The notes: generated from the sequence alone by a model not told the origin. A DNA stretch of 64,000 nucleotides from Thermococcus sp. EP1 (GCF_001317345.1 NZ_JXCG01000001.1:310001-374000); one strand, 5' to 3'; positions 43,438-52,334 are shown, counted from the first letter of the stretch. Numbers and translations are program-made.

Positions 43438-43986
43438 TTAATGACATTTTATACTCCCTTCTCCTCTTTCGCTCCAAGAACATTTATCTATTAGGGTCCC
43501 ATCCACTGAATAGAGATAAGCGGTATCTTCCTCATTGTTCCACACAGGGAGTGAGTTTCCCCAATAGAGGTCAGTTTCATTATTGGTTCCTTTCCCCGTG
43601 TGAATGGTTATCATGTCTCCAGGATTTATGACTATTTCTGGAAAGGTGAACACATGGTCTTTCTCATCCGTCAGTCTCCATCCCTTTAAATTAACGCCTT
43701 TGCACCAGATATTGGCTATTATTACATACTCATCGTTCAAGACAAACATGTCGCTAATAAATCTGCCTCCTGCATCATAGTTAACATAATAAATCACGAT
43801 ATTGGGAATCCCGTCACAATTTTGATTTGGGTATGCTGTAAGTTCTTCGTTTATTTCAACGGAGATCTGATTTATAATCTCCTGTGGTCCGGGGTTTATT
43901 ACCGCTAAGGTGTGAAGCACAAGGAAAATTGTAAGTAAAGCCCCACTTAGCATAAATGTATATTCAATGGAGCCTTGTCCTCGCAT
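43438..43986 (-). CDS. Class III signal-peptide pilin with lamin-tail domain
   Basis: A 182-residue protein. MRGQGSIEYTFMLSGALLTIFLVLHTL is a class III (archaeal pilin-type) signal: short charged start, then Gly-Gln-Gly-Ser-Ile-Glu-Tyr and a hydrophobic helix. The rest contains an Ig-like lamin-tail domain (VIIANIWCKGVNLKGWRLTDEKDHVFTFPEIVINPGDMITIHTGKG, then WNNEEDTAYLYSVDGTLID). This lets a pilin present a possible nucleic-acid- or ligand-binding module. GGTGAT lies 4 bases before ATG 43986, better than GTG 43995. A 7-3-7 palindrome lies upstream at 44003-44019. Confidence 0.82.
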   Translation of the reverse strand: MRGQGSIEYTFMLSGALLTIFLVLHTLAVINPGPQEIINQISVEINEELTAYPNQNCDGIPNIVIYYVNYDAGGRFISDMFVLNDEYVIIANIWCKGVNLKGWRLTDEKDHVFTFPEIVINPGDMITIHTGKGTNNETDLYWGNSLPVWNNEEDTAYLYSVDGTLIDKCSWSERGEGSIKCH

Positions 43987-44002
43987 TTTTATCACCTTTA
44001 AG

Positions 44003-44019
44003 ATTAGATCTTATCTAAT
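44003..44019. promoter_or_regulatory. Palindrome between pilin and AcnX genes
   Basis: ATTAGAT and ATCTAAT, perfect 7-base arms around CTT, lie 17 bases before the lamin-tail pilin start and 89 bases before the AcnX start. The site suits a dimeric regulator of one or both genes. Confidence 0.4.
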
Positions 44020-44107
44020 TATTGAAACCATTACTTTGCTGGTTATTTGACATACTATGCTTAGCAAACCTTTAAAGTTCTTTTGTATAAAGGGTAGTGG
44101 TGATAAA

Positions 44108-45268
44108 ATGTACCTCACGAAAGAAGAAGAGTTAATACTGGCTGGGGAGTATGGTTTTGCACTTCAAAAGGCCATGGAAATCCTCGTGGCCTTGGGAGAG
44201 ATTTATGGTGCTGATAAACTTATCCCGATTAAGAGTGCTCAAGTTGCAGGAGTTTCTTACAAAAATATTGGGGATGCAGGAATAGAGTTTCTTAAGGACT
44301 TTGTAGATGCGGGTGCGAAGGTGAGTGTTTACACTACTCTAAACCCAGCGGGAATTGGAGAAGAGGCTTTCATGGAGAAGCAGAGAGAAATTTTAAACCT
44401 TTATAAGGCCATGGGAATTGAGATAACCTCTACCTGTACTCCTTATTATGGAGCAAACCTTCCTAAATTTGGGGATCATATAGCATGGAGTGAAAGCTCG
44501 GCAGTTGTTTTTGCAAACTCTATAATTGGGGCTAGAACGAACAGGGAGGGTGGTCCTTCTAGTTTGGCAGCGGCAATAGTGGGAAAAACCCCTAACTATG
44601 GACTTCATTTAGAAGAAAACAGAAAAGCAACCATAATAGTGGAGGTAGAAGCTAAAGTTAGAGGGTTTGCCGATTACAGCTTTCTAGGTTATCACCTCGG
44701 TAAGACTCTGAAGAATGACGTTCCTTACTTTAAGGGTCTCAAAGTTAAAGCTCTTGATCACTTAAAAGAGCTTGGGGCTTCAATGGCCGCCACTGGTTCA
44801 ATAGCTCTCTATCACGTTGAAGGGGAAACTCCAGAGTATAAAGAAGCTTTGGTAGATAGTGTAGAGCGGCTTCAAGTGGGTGATGAAGAACTTAAAGAAG
44901 TTAAAGAGAGATTTAACACTGAGTGGGAGGAAATAGATGCGATAGTTATAGGGTGTCCTCATGCTTCTATTCAGGAGGTAAAGGAAATTGTTGAGCTCCT
45001 TAAGATACGAGAAAAACCCTTGAAGATCCCCCTCTTAATAACCCTTAGTAGAGTTGTAAAAGCTTTAGCAGACGCTTTGGGGTATACTGATGTAATAGAG
45101 CGATACAACGGAAAAATGATAGTTGATAGCTGCCTAATAGTCTCTCCAGTTGAAAAGTGGTATCAAGGAATAGCAACAAACAGTGGAAAGGCGAGCTTTT
45201 ACTTCTCCACCGCTGGTTTGAAAGTTAGATTAGAAAACACGGATGAACTTATACTCGGGGCACCGTGA
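44108..45268 (+). CDS. Phosphomevalonate dehydratase large subunit (aconitase X)
   Basis: A 386-residue protein of the aconitase X family. Blocks include KSAQVAGVSYKNIGDAGIEFL, ITSTCTPYYGANLPKFGDHIAWSESSAVVFANSIIGARTNREGGPSSLAAAIVG and AIVIGCPHASIQEV. In the archaeal modified mevalonate pathway it dehydrates 5-phosphomevalonate to trans-anhydromevalonate phosphate on an Fe-S cluster, leading to isoprenoid lipids. ATG 44108 has GGTGAT 3 bases upstream; the open frame from 44057 lies over the promoter. The small subunit follows after 9 bases. Confidence 0.93.
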   Translation: MYLTKEEELILAGEYGFALQKAMEILVALGEIYGADKLIPIKSAQVAGVSYKNIGDAGIEFLKDFVDAGAKVSVYTTLNPAGIGEEAFMEKQREILNLYKAMGIEITSTCTPYYGANLPKFGDHIAWSESSAVVFANSIIGARTNREGGPSSLAAAIVGKTPNYGLHLEENRKATIIVEVEAKVRGFADYSFLGYHLGKTLKNDVPYFKGLKVKALDHLKELGASMAATGSIALYHVEGETPEYKEALVDSVERLQVGDEELKEVKERFNTEWEEIDAIVIGCPHASIQEVKEIVELLKIREKPLKIPLLITLSRVVKALADALGYTDVIERYNGKMIVDSCLIVSPVEKWYQGIATNSGKASFYFSTAGLKVRLENTDELILGAP

Positions 45269-45277
45269 GGTGGGAAA

Positions 45278-45670
45278 ATGAAAATTAAGGGGAGAAAAAT
45301 TTTTGGTGGAAAAGCTAAAGGTGTTGCCCTAGTATCTAAAAAACCCTTGTCCTTTTTGGGAGGCGTTGATCCAAAGACAGGAATTGTTAAGGATGTGGAG
45401 AGCGATATTAGGGGCGAGAGCGTGAAGGATAAAATTCTAGTTTTTCCGAGAGGGAAGGGATCAACCGTTGGTTCTTACGTAATCTACCAGCTCAAGAAAA
45501 ATGGAGTTGCACCTAGGGCAATAATTGTCGAAGAGGCTGAAACCATTGTAGCTACAGGCGCAATAATAGCCGAAATTCCTATGGTGGATAAAATAGATAT
45601 AAGCAAAATCAAGACAGGGCAATTTGTTGAGGTTGATGCTAATAAAGGGGAGATCATTGTAGAGGAATAA
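45278..45670 (+). CDS. Phosphomevalonate dehydratase small subunit
   Basis: A 130-residue protein with the aconitase-swivel-like motif FPRGKGSTVGSYVIYQLKKNGVAPRAIIVEEAETIVATGAIIAEIPMVD, the DUF126/AcnX small-subunit signature. It completes the active site with the large subunit encoded directly upstream (9-base gap). GAGGTGGG precedes the ATG. The pair is required for isoprenoid synthesis in archaea lacking classical phosphomevalonate decarboxylation. Confidence 0.93.
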   Translation: MKIKGRKIFGGKAKGVALVSKKPLSFLGGVDPKTGIVKDVESDIRGESVKDKILVFPRGKGSTVGSYVIYQLKKNGVAPRAIIVEEAETIVATGAIIAEIPMVDKIDISKIKTGQFVEVDANKGEIIVEE

Positions 45671-45713
45671 TTTTTAAGCTCTCCTTTCCAATTTTCTTTT
45701 AGTGGTGGAAAAA

Positions 45714-46940
45714 ATGCCAAAAGGTATTTATGAATGTGTTAACTGTGGTCATAAGGAAGTTATAGATTCAAATGAGGCCCTCTTGGAGAAGGCTTGTCCT
45801 AAATGTGGGTCTGACATGGTTATTGTGGGGTTTGAAATTGAGCCTGTAGTTGAGGAGGGACCTGCGAGAGATTTAATTGAAAAACTCAGCCAATTCTATT
45901 CTTTGGGAGAGACGCAGTCTAGAGGGAATGTCACTGCTTTTGAGGTTCTTGAGATAAGAGAGAGCAACTTCGAGAAAGTTCTCAGGGAACTTGAAAAACT
46001 TGGCTATTGGGGAGCTCTAAAGAAGAAGGAAGGAAAGGTCATTCTCTACCTCTTCCCAGCCCAGGAAGTGAAGGAAGAGAACCCATTCATTGGTATAGGG
46101 CTTTTCATAGCAACTGTATTAAGCACGCTTTTTGCAGGCTACTGGCTTTCAGGGTCTTATATATCATTCCTTGATGAATACAACCTACCTGGGATTAGGA
46201 ACATCTATCTCAATGCTTTAGCATTTTCAATAAGTGTTTTGGCAATTTTGGGAACGCATGAGATGGGTCACAAGATAGCAGCCACATTTCATGGAGTAAA
46301 GTCAACTTTCCCATACTTTATTCCATTTCCTAATATCCTAGGTACTCTGGGGGCAGTTATAAGAGTTAAGTCTCCAATCCCCACGCGAAATGCTGCCATA
46401 GATTTAGGCTCAAGTGGCCCCATAGCTGGGTTTATTGTCGCTATACCGGTTTTACTCATAGGTTTGAGACTTTCTCCCGCTTTACCGATGAGCGCCGTTG
46501 CTCAAGTTGAGGGAGGAATAGCATTTGGTCAGAGTTTAATAATGGTACTTCTTGAGAGATACATCTTCAGGATTCCTGAGGATTATGTGATCTATCTTCA
46601 TCCCGTGGCAATAGCTGGATGGGTTGGAATTCTAGTAACTTTCTTGAACTTAATCCCTGCAGCCCAGCTCGATGGAGGCCATATAGCTAGGGCCTTTCTT
46701 GGAGAGAAGTTCCACTCAATTTTAACCTTTGGGCTCGGCTTAGCCATGATTGGTTTAAGTGTTCTATGGGCTGGCTGGCTCATATGGGGATTCATAATTT
46801 TACTCATGGGAAGAATTGGTAATCCAGGTGCTTTGGATGAAGTGAGCCCGATATCGCCGAAAAGAATTGCTTTAGCTTTAATAGTCTTGGCAATATTTGT
46901 TTTGTCAGCGACTCCAGTGCCAATAAGTGTTGTTCAGTGA
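45714..46940 (+). CDS. Site-2 protease family (M50) membrane metalloprotease
   Basis: A 408-residue protein. It begins with a rubredoxin-like zinc ribbon (Cys8, Cys11, Cys28, Cys31), then a small alpha/beta domain (to about 115) and about seven helices. The catalytic motif is HEMGH at 182-186, with a second ligand in AAQLDGGH near residue 325. Site-2 proteases cut within membranes to release regulators. GGTGG precedes ATG 45714. It follows the AcnX operon by 43 bases but seems independent. Substrate unknown. Confidence 0.9.
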   Translation: MPKGIYECVNCGHKEVIDSNEALLEKACPKCGSDMVIVGFEIEPVVEEGPARDLIEKLSQFYSLGETQSRGNVTAFEVLEIRESNFEKVLRELEKLGYWGALKKKEGKVILYLFPAQEVKEENPFIGIGLFIATVLSTLFAGYWLSGSYISFLDEYNLPGIRNIYLNALAFSISVLAILGTHEMGHKIAATFHGVKSTFPYFIPFPNILGTLGAVIRVKSPIPTRNAAIDLGSSGPIAGFIVAIPVLLIGLRLSPALPMSAVAQVEGGIAFGQSLIMVLLERYIFRIPEDYVIYLHPVAIAGWVGILVTFLNLIPAAQLDGGHIARAFLGEKFHSILTFGLGLAMIGLSVLWAGWLIWGFIILLMGRIGNPGALDEVSPISPKRIALALIVLAIFVLSATPVPISVVQ

Positions 46941-47066
46941 CCTCGATTGGGCTTAACTTTTTTAATTATTCTAAATCTTTCAAAATTAAAAGCAACTTCT
47001 TATAATCTCCCCATTGAAGAATCTGCTATCTCATTGTGCGGTAAAGCCCTAAATTTGGATAACTAT

Positions 47067-47603
47067 TTACTCCCTTTCCTTCATGATCTGCTCTATGTCG
47101 TTGTATATTGAATCCCTTGAAACATTGAAGAGTCTCGCTATTTCAGATATGTTTAATGCCTTTGGATTCCACCCGAAGAGTTCGAGTGCCTTTCTTAAAA
47201 TTGCCCGTCTTTCCTCTATGGTCGGATTTTCAAAGTCTCTCTCTTCTTTGAGTCTGTTCACCACAGCCACTCCAACAGCATATTTTCTTCTCGTCACTGG
47301 CATCGTATAGGTTCCAAAGGTGAAATCTACTATTTCAGTGTCCTTTATTCCGTTCTGCATTTTTTGCTGGAGTCTCTCTATAACGTCTTTTCCTGACGTG
47401 TATTCGGCGATTATGTATTTTTCTGCTTTTTTCGTTGGGTCTATATTCAGGGCTATCCTTATTCCCATAAAAGCTCCAAAAGAGAGTTCTATTTTAGCCT
47501 TCTCTATTGAACCAGGCATATTTTCAAGGATTTTGGCTTTTTCTTTCAATTCTCTTAAACATCCTTCCACACTTACAGCTTCGCATTCGATGAAGACCAG
47601 CAT
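47067..47603 (-). CDS. Helix-turn-helix protein divergent from the pilin genes
   Basis: A 178-residue protein. The first 110 residues are alpha/beta (MLVFIECEAVSVEGCLRELKEKAKILENMPGSIEKAKIELSFGAFMGIRIALNID), perhaps a sensor. The C-terminal part has ALNISEIARLFNVSRDSIYNDIEQIM, a helix-turn-helix. GGTGAG lies 4 bases before ATG 47603, preferred to 47648. Being divergent from two class III pilin genes with palindromes in between, it is a good candidate regulator for them; this is inference. Confidence 0.7.
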   Translation of the reverse strand: MLVFIECEAVSVEGCLRELKEKAKILENMPGSIEKAKIELSFGAFMGIRIALNIDPTKKAEKYIIAEYTSGKDVIERLQQKMQNGIKDTEIVDFTFGTYTMPVTRRKYAVGVAVVNRLKEERDFENPTIEERRAILRKALELFGWNPKALNISEIARLFNVSRDSIYNDIEQIMKERE

Positions 47604-47963
47604 TTTACTCACCGCAGTTTTGGGGATTTTGTATACATAATTTAGCACTTAAAATATTTATAGGATTTGGTGAGCTTGCTTATAGTGTGGGAAACTATGG
47701 CATATCAAACTAAAAATTTAGGTTATGAGGATATCTTTAATCGTTTGGAAATTCATTGGCACATTTCCTAATGCTTACAGTGGGTTCTGTTATTATTTTG
47801 ATTCATATTGGATTTTATCCAATGATGATAAATAGGTATTGGAAAATTTCCACTCAATATTCATCAATTTTGAGGTAATAATAGACATAATTGGGGGGAA
47901 AGGTATTTATACAACTTTGATGTAATTTGTATTTGGAAATTTTCCATTGGAGGTGTTGGTGAA
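47604..47963. promoter_or_regulatory. Divergent intergenic region with two GGAAANTTTCC palindromes
   Basis: This 360-base gap holds no credible gene. GGAAAATTTCC at 47841-47851 and GGAAATTTTCC at 47935-47945 are 94 bases apart (about nine helical turns) and flank the pilin TATA box TATTTATA (47904-47911); the second overlaps the likely transcript start. ATTTATAGG-type TATA sequences around 47655 serve the opposite gene. Confidence 0.5.
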
Positions 47964-48380
47964 ATGATAAACCTGAAAAAGTTGTTTAGAAGGAAGAAAG
48001 GTCAGGGTGCGCTGGAGTACCTCTTCATGATCGCAGCAGCACTAATAATTATCTTTGTCGTTGTGAGGTACATCTCAAGTAGTGGGCAGCAAGCTACTGG
48101 ACAAAGCGATATTGCTTCCCTGCAAAGCCAAGCAGAGCTTGCAAAATCATCATTACAAGCAAAGGATTGGTGGGATGATGACTATACAATAACTATCAAT
48201 ACGAATGCCCAAACAATTACAATTGACAATGTCAGTGTTACAATTGATTACTCAAATAGCAAATATGTGGATGATATCACAACTACTTATAATGGGGAGA
48301 CTCTAGGGAACATCTATGATGATTGTATGGAAGGAACTGAGGAAGCATGTAAAGTCCTAGCCGCCCTTGGTGGAACTTGA
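47964..48380 (+). CDS. Class III signal-peptide pilin 1
   Basis: A 138-residue pilin. The first 14 residues are basic (LKKLFRRKKG), then GQGALEYLFMIAAALIIIFVVVRYI, the archaeal class III cleavage and polymerisation helix, cut before the Gln by a prepilin-type peptidase. The mature part is acidic and hydrophilic with Asn-x-Ser/Thr glycosylation sites and two cysteines near the end. GGAGGTG at 47949 and GGTGAAATG support ATG 47964. It is likely polymerised by the ATPase and FlaJ-like proteins at 32-36 kb, although this is inferred. Confidence 0.88.
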   Translation: MINLKKLFRRKKGQGALEYLFMIAAALIIIFVVVRYISSSGQQATGQSDIASLQSQAELAKSSLQAKDWWDDDYTITINTNAQTITIDNVSVTIDYSNSKYVDDITTTYNGETLGNIYDDCMEGTEEACKVLAALGGT

Positions 48381-48381
48381 T

Positions 48382-48397
48382 TTGTTTTTCTTTTCTT
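48382..48397 (+). terminator. T-rich tract between the two pilin genes
   Basis: TTGTTTTTCTTTTCTT directly follows the stop of pilin 1. Partial termination here would make pilin 1 more abundant than pilin 2. Confidence 0.4.
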
Positions 48398-48426
48398 AAC
48401 TCTTTCAAATTTGTGAGGGAATATTA

Positions 48427-48804
48427 ATGAAAAAAGCTCAAGGTTCTCTTGAGTATTCTGCTATGATTGCTCTTATCCTTGTGATAATATTAGTTGCCGT
48501 TTTTTACTTTGGTGAAGGAATTGTTCCAAAGGCAATAAAATCTACCCAACAGAATGAAATCTTACAATATCAAAATAGTGTGGAAATGATAAAATCTAAC
48601 TATGAAGCTACGGGAGCTTGGGACTCCCTCAAAAATGAAACCATCTCCTGCTCAAACTCTCAATGTACCTTTAACGGTGAAACAAAAAGTATAGATGACC
48701 CGGCATTTTCTTACTCAGATACTCTTGAGAATGCCTATAATAAGTGCATCTACGAAAATGACCTCGATTCATGCAAAGCGATAGTTTATGTTCTTGGAGA
48801 ATAA
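48427..48804 (+). CDS. Class III signal-peptide pilin 2
   Basis: A 125-residue pilin-like protein. MKKAQGSLEYSAMIALILVIILVAVFYF is a class III signal with cleavage before Gln, then a soluble head containing four cysteines (SCSNSQCTF, NKCIYENDLDSCKA) that may form disulfides. It begins 46 bases after pilin 1, separated by a T-rich tract that may partly terminate transcription. It could be a minor or tip pilin. Confidence 0.85.
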   Translation: MKKAQGSLEYSAMIALILVIILVAVFYFGEGIVPKAIKSTQQNEILQYQNSVEMIKSNYEATGAWDSLKNETISCSNSQCTFNGETKSIDDPAFSYSDTLENAYNKCIYENDLDSCKAIVYVLGE

Positions 48805-48857
48805 AATTAATTTCTTTTTCTCGAGGGTTTGAAGTGGGTTGGGTTCAAAATTTTGAG

Positions 48858-49148
48858 CTACTCCTTCTCACACTCACAAGGATTCTTCCCGCAGTAAGGG
48901 CAGACCCCAGGATACTTCTTCTTAGCGGCTTCCTCCACATCCACCCCTACTATGTTGGCCAAACTCACGAGCCAAGCTAAGACATCGGCAAATTCCTCCT
49001 CTATGGCCTTTCTATCATTTTTCCTTAAGGCCTCTGCTAGTTCACCAACTTCCTCACTAAACCAGAGAAAAGTCTTCTCTAATCCTCTTTTTTCATCCCT
49101 ATGAAAGTAGAGCTCCTTAATAAGTTCCTGGAATTCTTTGATGTGCAT
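48858..49148 (-). CDS. mazG: MazG-type nucleotide pyrophosphohydrolase
   Basis: A 96-residue protein with the MazG core (WFSEEVGELAEALRKNDRKAIEEEFADVLAWLVSLANIVGVDVEEA), whose Glu and Asp residues bind Mg2+. It hydrolyses NTPs or dNTPs to NMPs. The C-terminus has a Cys-rich end (YPGVCPYCGKNPCECE) that may bind zinc. GGAGGGAG precedes ATG 49148. It is transcribed alone. Confidence 0.88.
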   Translation of the reverse strand: MHIKEFQELIKELYFHRDEKRGLEKTFLWFSEEVGELAEALRKNDRKAIEEEFADVLAWLVSLANIVGVDVEEAAKKKYPGVCPYCGKNPCECEKE

Positions 49149-49159
49149 AATATCTCCCT

Positions 49160-49222
49160 CCAGAGGCTCGGACTTCTTTTTTCATCATAGCTCAGCGCAA
49201 TTCGCTTTCCTCATTGCCTAGC
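49160..49222 (-). ncRNA. Possible C/D box small RNA (weak candidate)
   Basis: Read on the reverse strand: ATGAGGA (C-like, 49208-49214), 12 bases, CTGA (D', 49192-49195), 3 bases, ATGATGA (C', 49182-49188), 18 bases, CTGG (D-like, 49160-49163). Order and spacing fit archaeal C/D guide RNAs, but the outer C and D boxes are imperfect and no target was identified. It lies in the mazG leader. Confidence 0.2.
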
Positions 49223-49301
49223 TTTAAATTCTCGTGCTTCTTTTTTAAAACTTAAGGAAAATGATTTAAAGTTTAATGCAAAATTACAATAGGGTTGTGT
49301 A

Positions 49302-49880
49302 ATGGGGTTATTTTCATTCGGTTCCAAAAAGAATAAAGTTATAAAAATGCTCTCTCAGGGTGATTTAGAAGAAATTCTCATCTCTGCGATGAAAGATAAA
49401 AAATATGTTGATGCAATAATAGAACTTCTCGATGAAGAAAACCCTGGCCTTAAGGGCGATGCCCTCCTACTCCTTGGGGAGCTTGTCTCAAGACATAAGG
49501 ATTTGATGATGGAGTATGTTGAAGAGGGTCTTCCATTGAAAACTCTCTTCCTTGTAAACGATCCAGACCCATACGTTAAAGAGAATGCTATGCAGACATT
49601 TGAACTAATGCTAAGGTTTTTCCCGTGGATTGAAGGGATGTTTAGGGATGAGATAATAGGGGAGCTTATAGATATTCTTGAGAGGGGGGATAAAAATAGA
49701 AAAGCCTTTGCAATGTTAATGCTTAAGAAACTCAGAGTTAAGGAGGCTCTTCCAATAATTGAACAATTTAAGGATGTCACTGAAGCTGTTATTTTGCCAC
49801 TTGAAGGTGTTAAATGGGTTTCCTTGGGTGAAATTGCCCGAGAAGTGATAAAAGACTTAGGAGGTGAAAGGAATGATTAA
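49302..49880 (+). CDS. HEAT-repeat-like helical protein
   Basis: A 192-residue soluble protein made of paired helices (DAIIELLDEENPGLKGDALLLLGELVSR, NDPDPYVKENAMQTFELMLRFF, GELIDILERGDKNRKAFAMLMLKKL), the pattern of HEAT or ARM repeats, which act as protein-binding scaffolds. No catalytic residues are seen. A TATA-like TTTAAAGTTT near 49266 gives a short or no leader. The BofA-like gene starts 8 bases before its stop. Confidence 0.75.
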   Translation: MGLFSFGSKKNKVIKMLSQGDLEEILISAMKDKKYVDAIIELLDEENPGLKGDALLLLGELVSRHKDLMMEYVEEGLPLKTLFLVNDPDPYVKENAMQTFELMLRFFPWIEGMFRDEIIGELIDILERGDKNRKAFAMLMLKKLRVKEALPIIEQFKDVTEAVILPLEGVKWVSLGEIAREVIKDLGGERND

Positions 49881-50109
49881 TGTCTTAATATTCATAATAT
49901 TGTTAATAATTGCCGCAGTGATAGTTGTCAAACTGACCTTTGCAGTGCTGAGATGGATGGCTATGAATGCAGTAGTTGGTTTAATCCTTTTGGGAATTCT
50001 GAATTATCTTGGTATAGCACACATAGAGATAAACCTAATAAACTTCCTTATAGTGGCCGTTGGCGGAATTTTGGGCGTTTTTCTTTTATTGTTCTTGTCT
50101 TATCTCTAG
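49873..50109 (+). CDS. BofA-like small membrane protein
   Basis: A 78-residue protein with two to three helices (VLIFIILLIIAAVIVVKLTFAVL, MNAVVGLILLGILNYLGI, INFLIVAVGGILGVFLLLFLSYL). The pattern matches the BofA/SigmaK-processing-inhibitor-like family, which is widespread in archaea with unknown role. GGAGGTGA lies before ATG 49873 and the start overlaps the HEAT-repeat gene, so the two are coupled. Confidence 0.75.
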   Translation: MINVLIFIILLIIAAVIVVKLTFAVLRWMAMNAVVGLILLGILNYLGIAHIEINLINFLIVAVGGILGVFLLLFLSYL

Positions 50110-50189
50110 CTTTTTTCCAAATCTTTATAAAGTCGAATTTTTTAAGAGGGTTGTAGTGAGAAAAGGGAAGAGTTGGTGAGGTGATAATC

Positions 50190-51437
50190 ATGTCTCACAA
50201 GTCTGCTGAAATGTATGAGCTTAAAAAGAAAGTTGAGGAGCTTAAAAAGATTCGAGGTCGAGCCACAGAGTTAGTATCCCTCTATATTCCAGCAGATTAT
50301 GATTTGAATAAGGTTATGCAGCAGCTTAGAGAGGAGTATGGAACAGCACAGAATATTAAATCAAAAACAACTCGAAAAAACGTTCTCGGTGCTTTAGAAA
50401 GAGCTATGCAGCATCTTAAACTTTACAAACAAACTCCTGAAACCGGATTAGCTCTTTTCGTTGGTAATGTGAGTGAACAGGAAGGAGTCTCTGATATTAG
50501 GGTATTTGCTATCATTCCACCAGAACCACTGAACGTCAGGCTTTATCGATGTGACCAAACTTTTGTAACAGAACCCCTTGAGGAGATGCTCCGTGTTAAA
50601 GATGCTTATGGTTTAATAACGGTTGAAAAGAACGAGGCTACGATAGGGCTTCTTAGAGGGAAAAAGATAGAGGTTATAGAAGAGTTGACTTCTAATGTGC
50701 CTGGAAAGACAAGAGCTGGTGGTCAGTCAGCTCGAAGATATGAGCGAATTAGGGAGCAAGAGACCCATGAGTTCATGAAAAGAATTGGTGAGCACTCTAC
50801 CAAGGTCTTCCTGCCTCTTCTGGAAAAGGGAGAGCTCAAGGGTATTATTGTTGGTGGTCCAGGACCAACAAAGGAGGAATTTGTTGAAGGGGAGTATTTG
50901 CATCATGAACTCAGAAAAAGGATTCTTGGAGTCGTAGATATAAGCTATCATGGCCAGTATGGTCTTAGAGAGCTTGTTGAAAAGGCAAGTGATATTTTAA
51001 GAGAGCATGAGGCTGTTAAAGAAAGGCTCCTCATACAGGAATTCTTTAAGCACTTGGTTAAGGATACAGGCCTCATAACATACGGTGAAAAGGAGGTCAG
51101 GAATGCTCTAGAGCTTGGGGCCGTTGATAAATTATTACTTAGTGAGGGTTATGATAGGGTTAGAGTAAGGGCCAAGTGTAACAATTGTGGATGGGAAGAG
51201 CTAAAAACTATGAGCGAGCCTGATTTTGAGATTTACAAGAAAAATCTCAAAAACTGTCCTAAGTGCAACAGTCAGAACATAAGCTTTGAGAAATGGGATG
51301 TGGCTGAAGAACTTATAAAAATGGCAGAAGAAAGTGGATCAGATGTTGAAATAATCTCCCTCGATACTGACGAAGGCCAGCAGTTCTATAGGGCTTTTGG
51401 AGGAATTGGTGCAATCCTAAGGTACAAGCTCCAGTGA
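50190..51437 (+). CDS. prf1: Peptide chain release factor aRF1
   Basis: A 415-residue archaeal/eukaryotic class 1 release factor. It carries NIKS at 55-58 for stop-codon reading and GGQ at 177-179 (RAGGQSARR) for peptidyl-tRNA hydrolysis. The third domain has a zinc-ribbon-like CNNCGW and CPKC pair. It recognises all three stop codons and releases the nascent chain. GAGGTGAT precedes ATG 50190. Its 3' end overlaps the convergent DapA-family gene by 21 bases. Confidence 0.96.
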   Translation: MSHKSAEMYELKKKVEELKKIRGRATELVSLYIPADYDLNKVMQQLREEYGTAQNIKSKTTRKNVLGALERAMQHLKLYKQTPETGLALFVGNVSEQEGVSDIRVFAIIPPEPLNVRLYRCDQTFVTEPLEEMLRVKDAYGLITVEKNEATIGLLRGKKIEVIEELTSNVPGKTRAGGQSARRYERIREQETHEFMKRIGEHSTKVFLPLLEKGELKGIIVGGPGPTKEEFVEGEYLHHELRKRILGVVDISYHGQYGLRELVEKASDILREHEAVKERLLIQEFFKHLVKDTGLITYGEKEVRNALELGAVDKLLLSEGYDRVRVRAKCNNCGWEELKTMSEPDFEIYKKNLKNCPKCNSQNISFEKWDVAEELIKMAEESGSDVEIISLDTDEGQQFYRAFGGIGAILRYKLQ

Positions 51438-52304
51438 AGCTAGTAGTTGTTTTATTCTTTCTCTGGCTTTTTCTCCATCCATTATATAAGGTGGCCTAAG
51501 AATTGGTTTTATTGAAAATCCTCTTATATTCATAGCAATTTTTATTGCAGAGCCGAATGAGGATGCTAGATCATAGACTTTTGAGACCTTTGCAAGCTTT
51601 TGGGAGTAGTTCATAGCTTTTTCAAAGTTTCTCTCTTCAAATGCTTTATAGACTTCAAGATGAAGCTCGGGGGCAAAGTTGGCACATGCCATTATTCCTC
51701 CATCCCCTCCCAAAAAGAGCGTGTTTAAAAGGTGCTGGTCTAGACCTGTGAACACTTTAAAGTCTTTCCTTTCGCTTTTCACTTCAAATATTACATCCCT
51801 AACGTGGTTGATGCTATCTATGGTTTCCTTTATCCCAGTTATGTTTGAGTACTCGAGAGCAAGGTGTTTTACTAGAGAAACACTCATTGGATTGGCACAA
51901 CTGGGGATATTGTAGAGAATTATTGGAATTTCTGTTTTTTCTGCCACTAGAGAGTAGTGCTTAAAGAGGGCATCATCATTGAGGGGACAGTAGTAGGGAG
52001 GAGCTATGACCACATAATCAGCTCCTATGTCTTGGGCATGTTTGGTTAGCTCAATAACCTCAAAGGTGTTCGTTGAGGCTGTTCCTACTAGGTAAAAGGC
52101 TGAAGTAACAATTTCTCTGCCTTTTTCTGCTAAAAGTTTCCTTTCTTCATTATTTAAGCTCGTAAACTCTCCAGTTGTTGCATTTATGAAAATACCATGC
52201 ACTCCAACTTTTTGAAGGTAATTTATGTGCTCTTCAAGGGCAGGGAGGTCAATGGAATAGTCTTCATTAAAAGGCGTTACAAGAGGCACTACAACTCCAC
52301 GCAT
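51417..52304 (-). CDS. DapA-family aldolase/lyase (dihydrodipicolinate synthase family)
   Basis: A 295-residue TIM-barrel enzyme with TTGEFTSL (43-50), LYNIPS (130-135, catalytic Tyr131) and GIKET (157-161, Schiff-base Lys159). Family members include dihydrodipicolinate synthase, KDG aldolase and N-acetylneuraminate lyase. Lys biosynthesis genes are not nearby, so a sugar-acid aldolase is as likely. GGTGATCC precedes ATG 52304. An inverted repeat over its TATA region (52335-52373) suggests regulation. Confidence 0.86.
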   Translation of the reverse strand: MRGVVVPLVTPFNEDYSIDLPALEEHINYLQKVGVHGIFINATTGEFTSLNNEERKLLAEKGREIVTSAFYLVGTASTNTFEVIELTKHAQDIGADYVVIAPPYYCPLNDDALFKHYSLVAEKTEIPIILYNIPSCANPMSVSLVKHLALEYSNITGIKETIDSINHVRDVIFEVKSERKDFKVFTGLDQHLLNTLFLGGDGGIMACANFAPELHLEVYKAFEERNFEKAMNYSQKLAKVSKVYDLASSFGSAIKIAMNIRGFSIKPILRPPYIMDGEKARERIKQLLASLELVP

Positions 52305-52334
52305 AGGATCACCAGAATAGTTTGGTTTTGGTGT

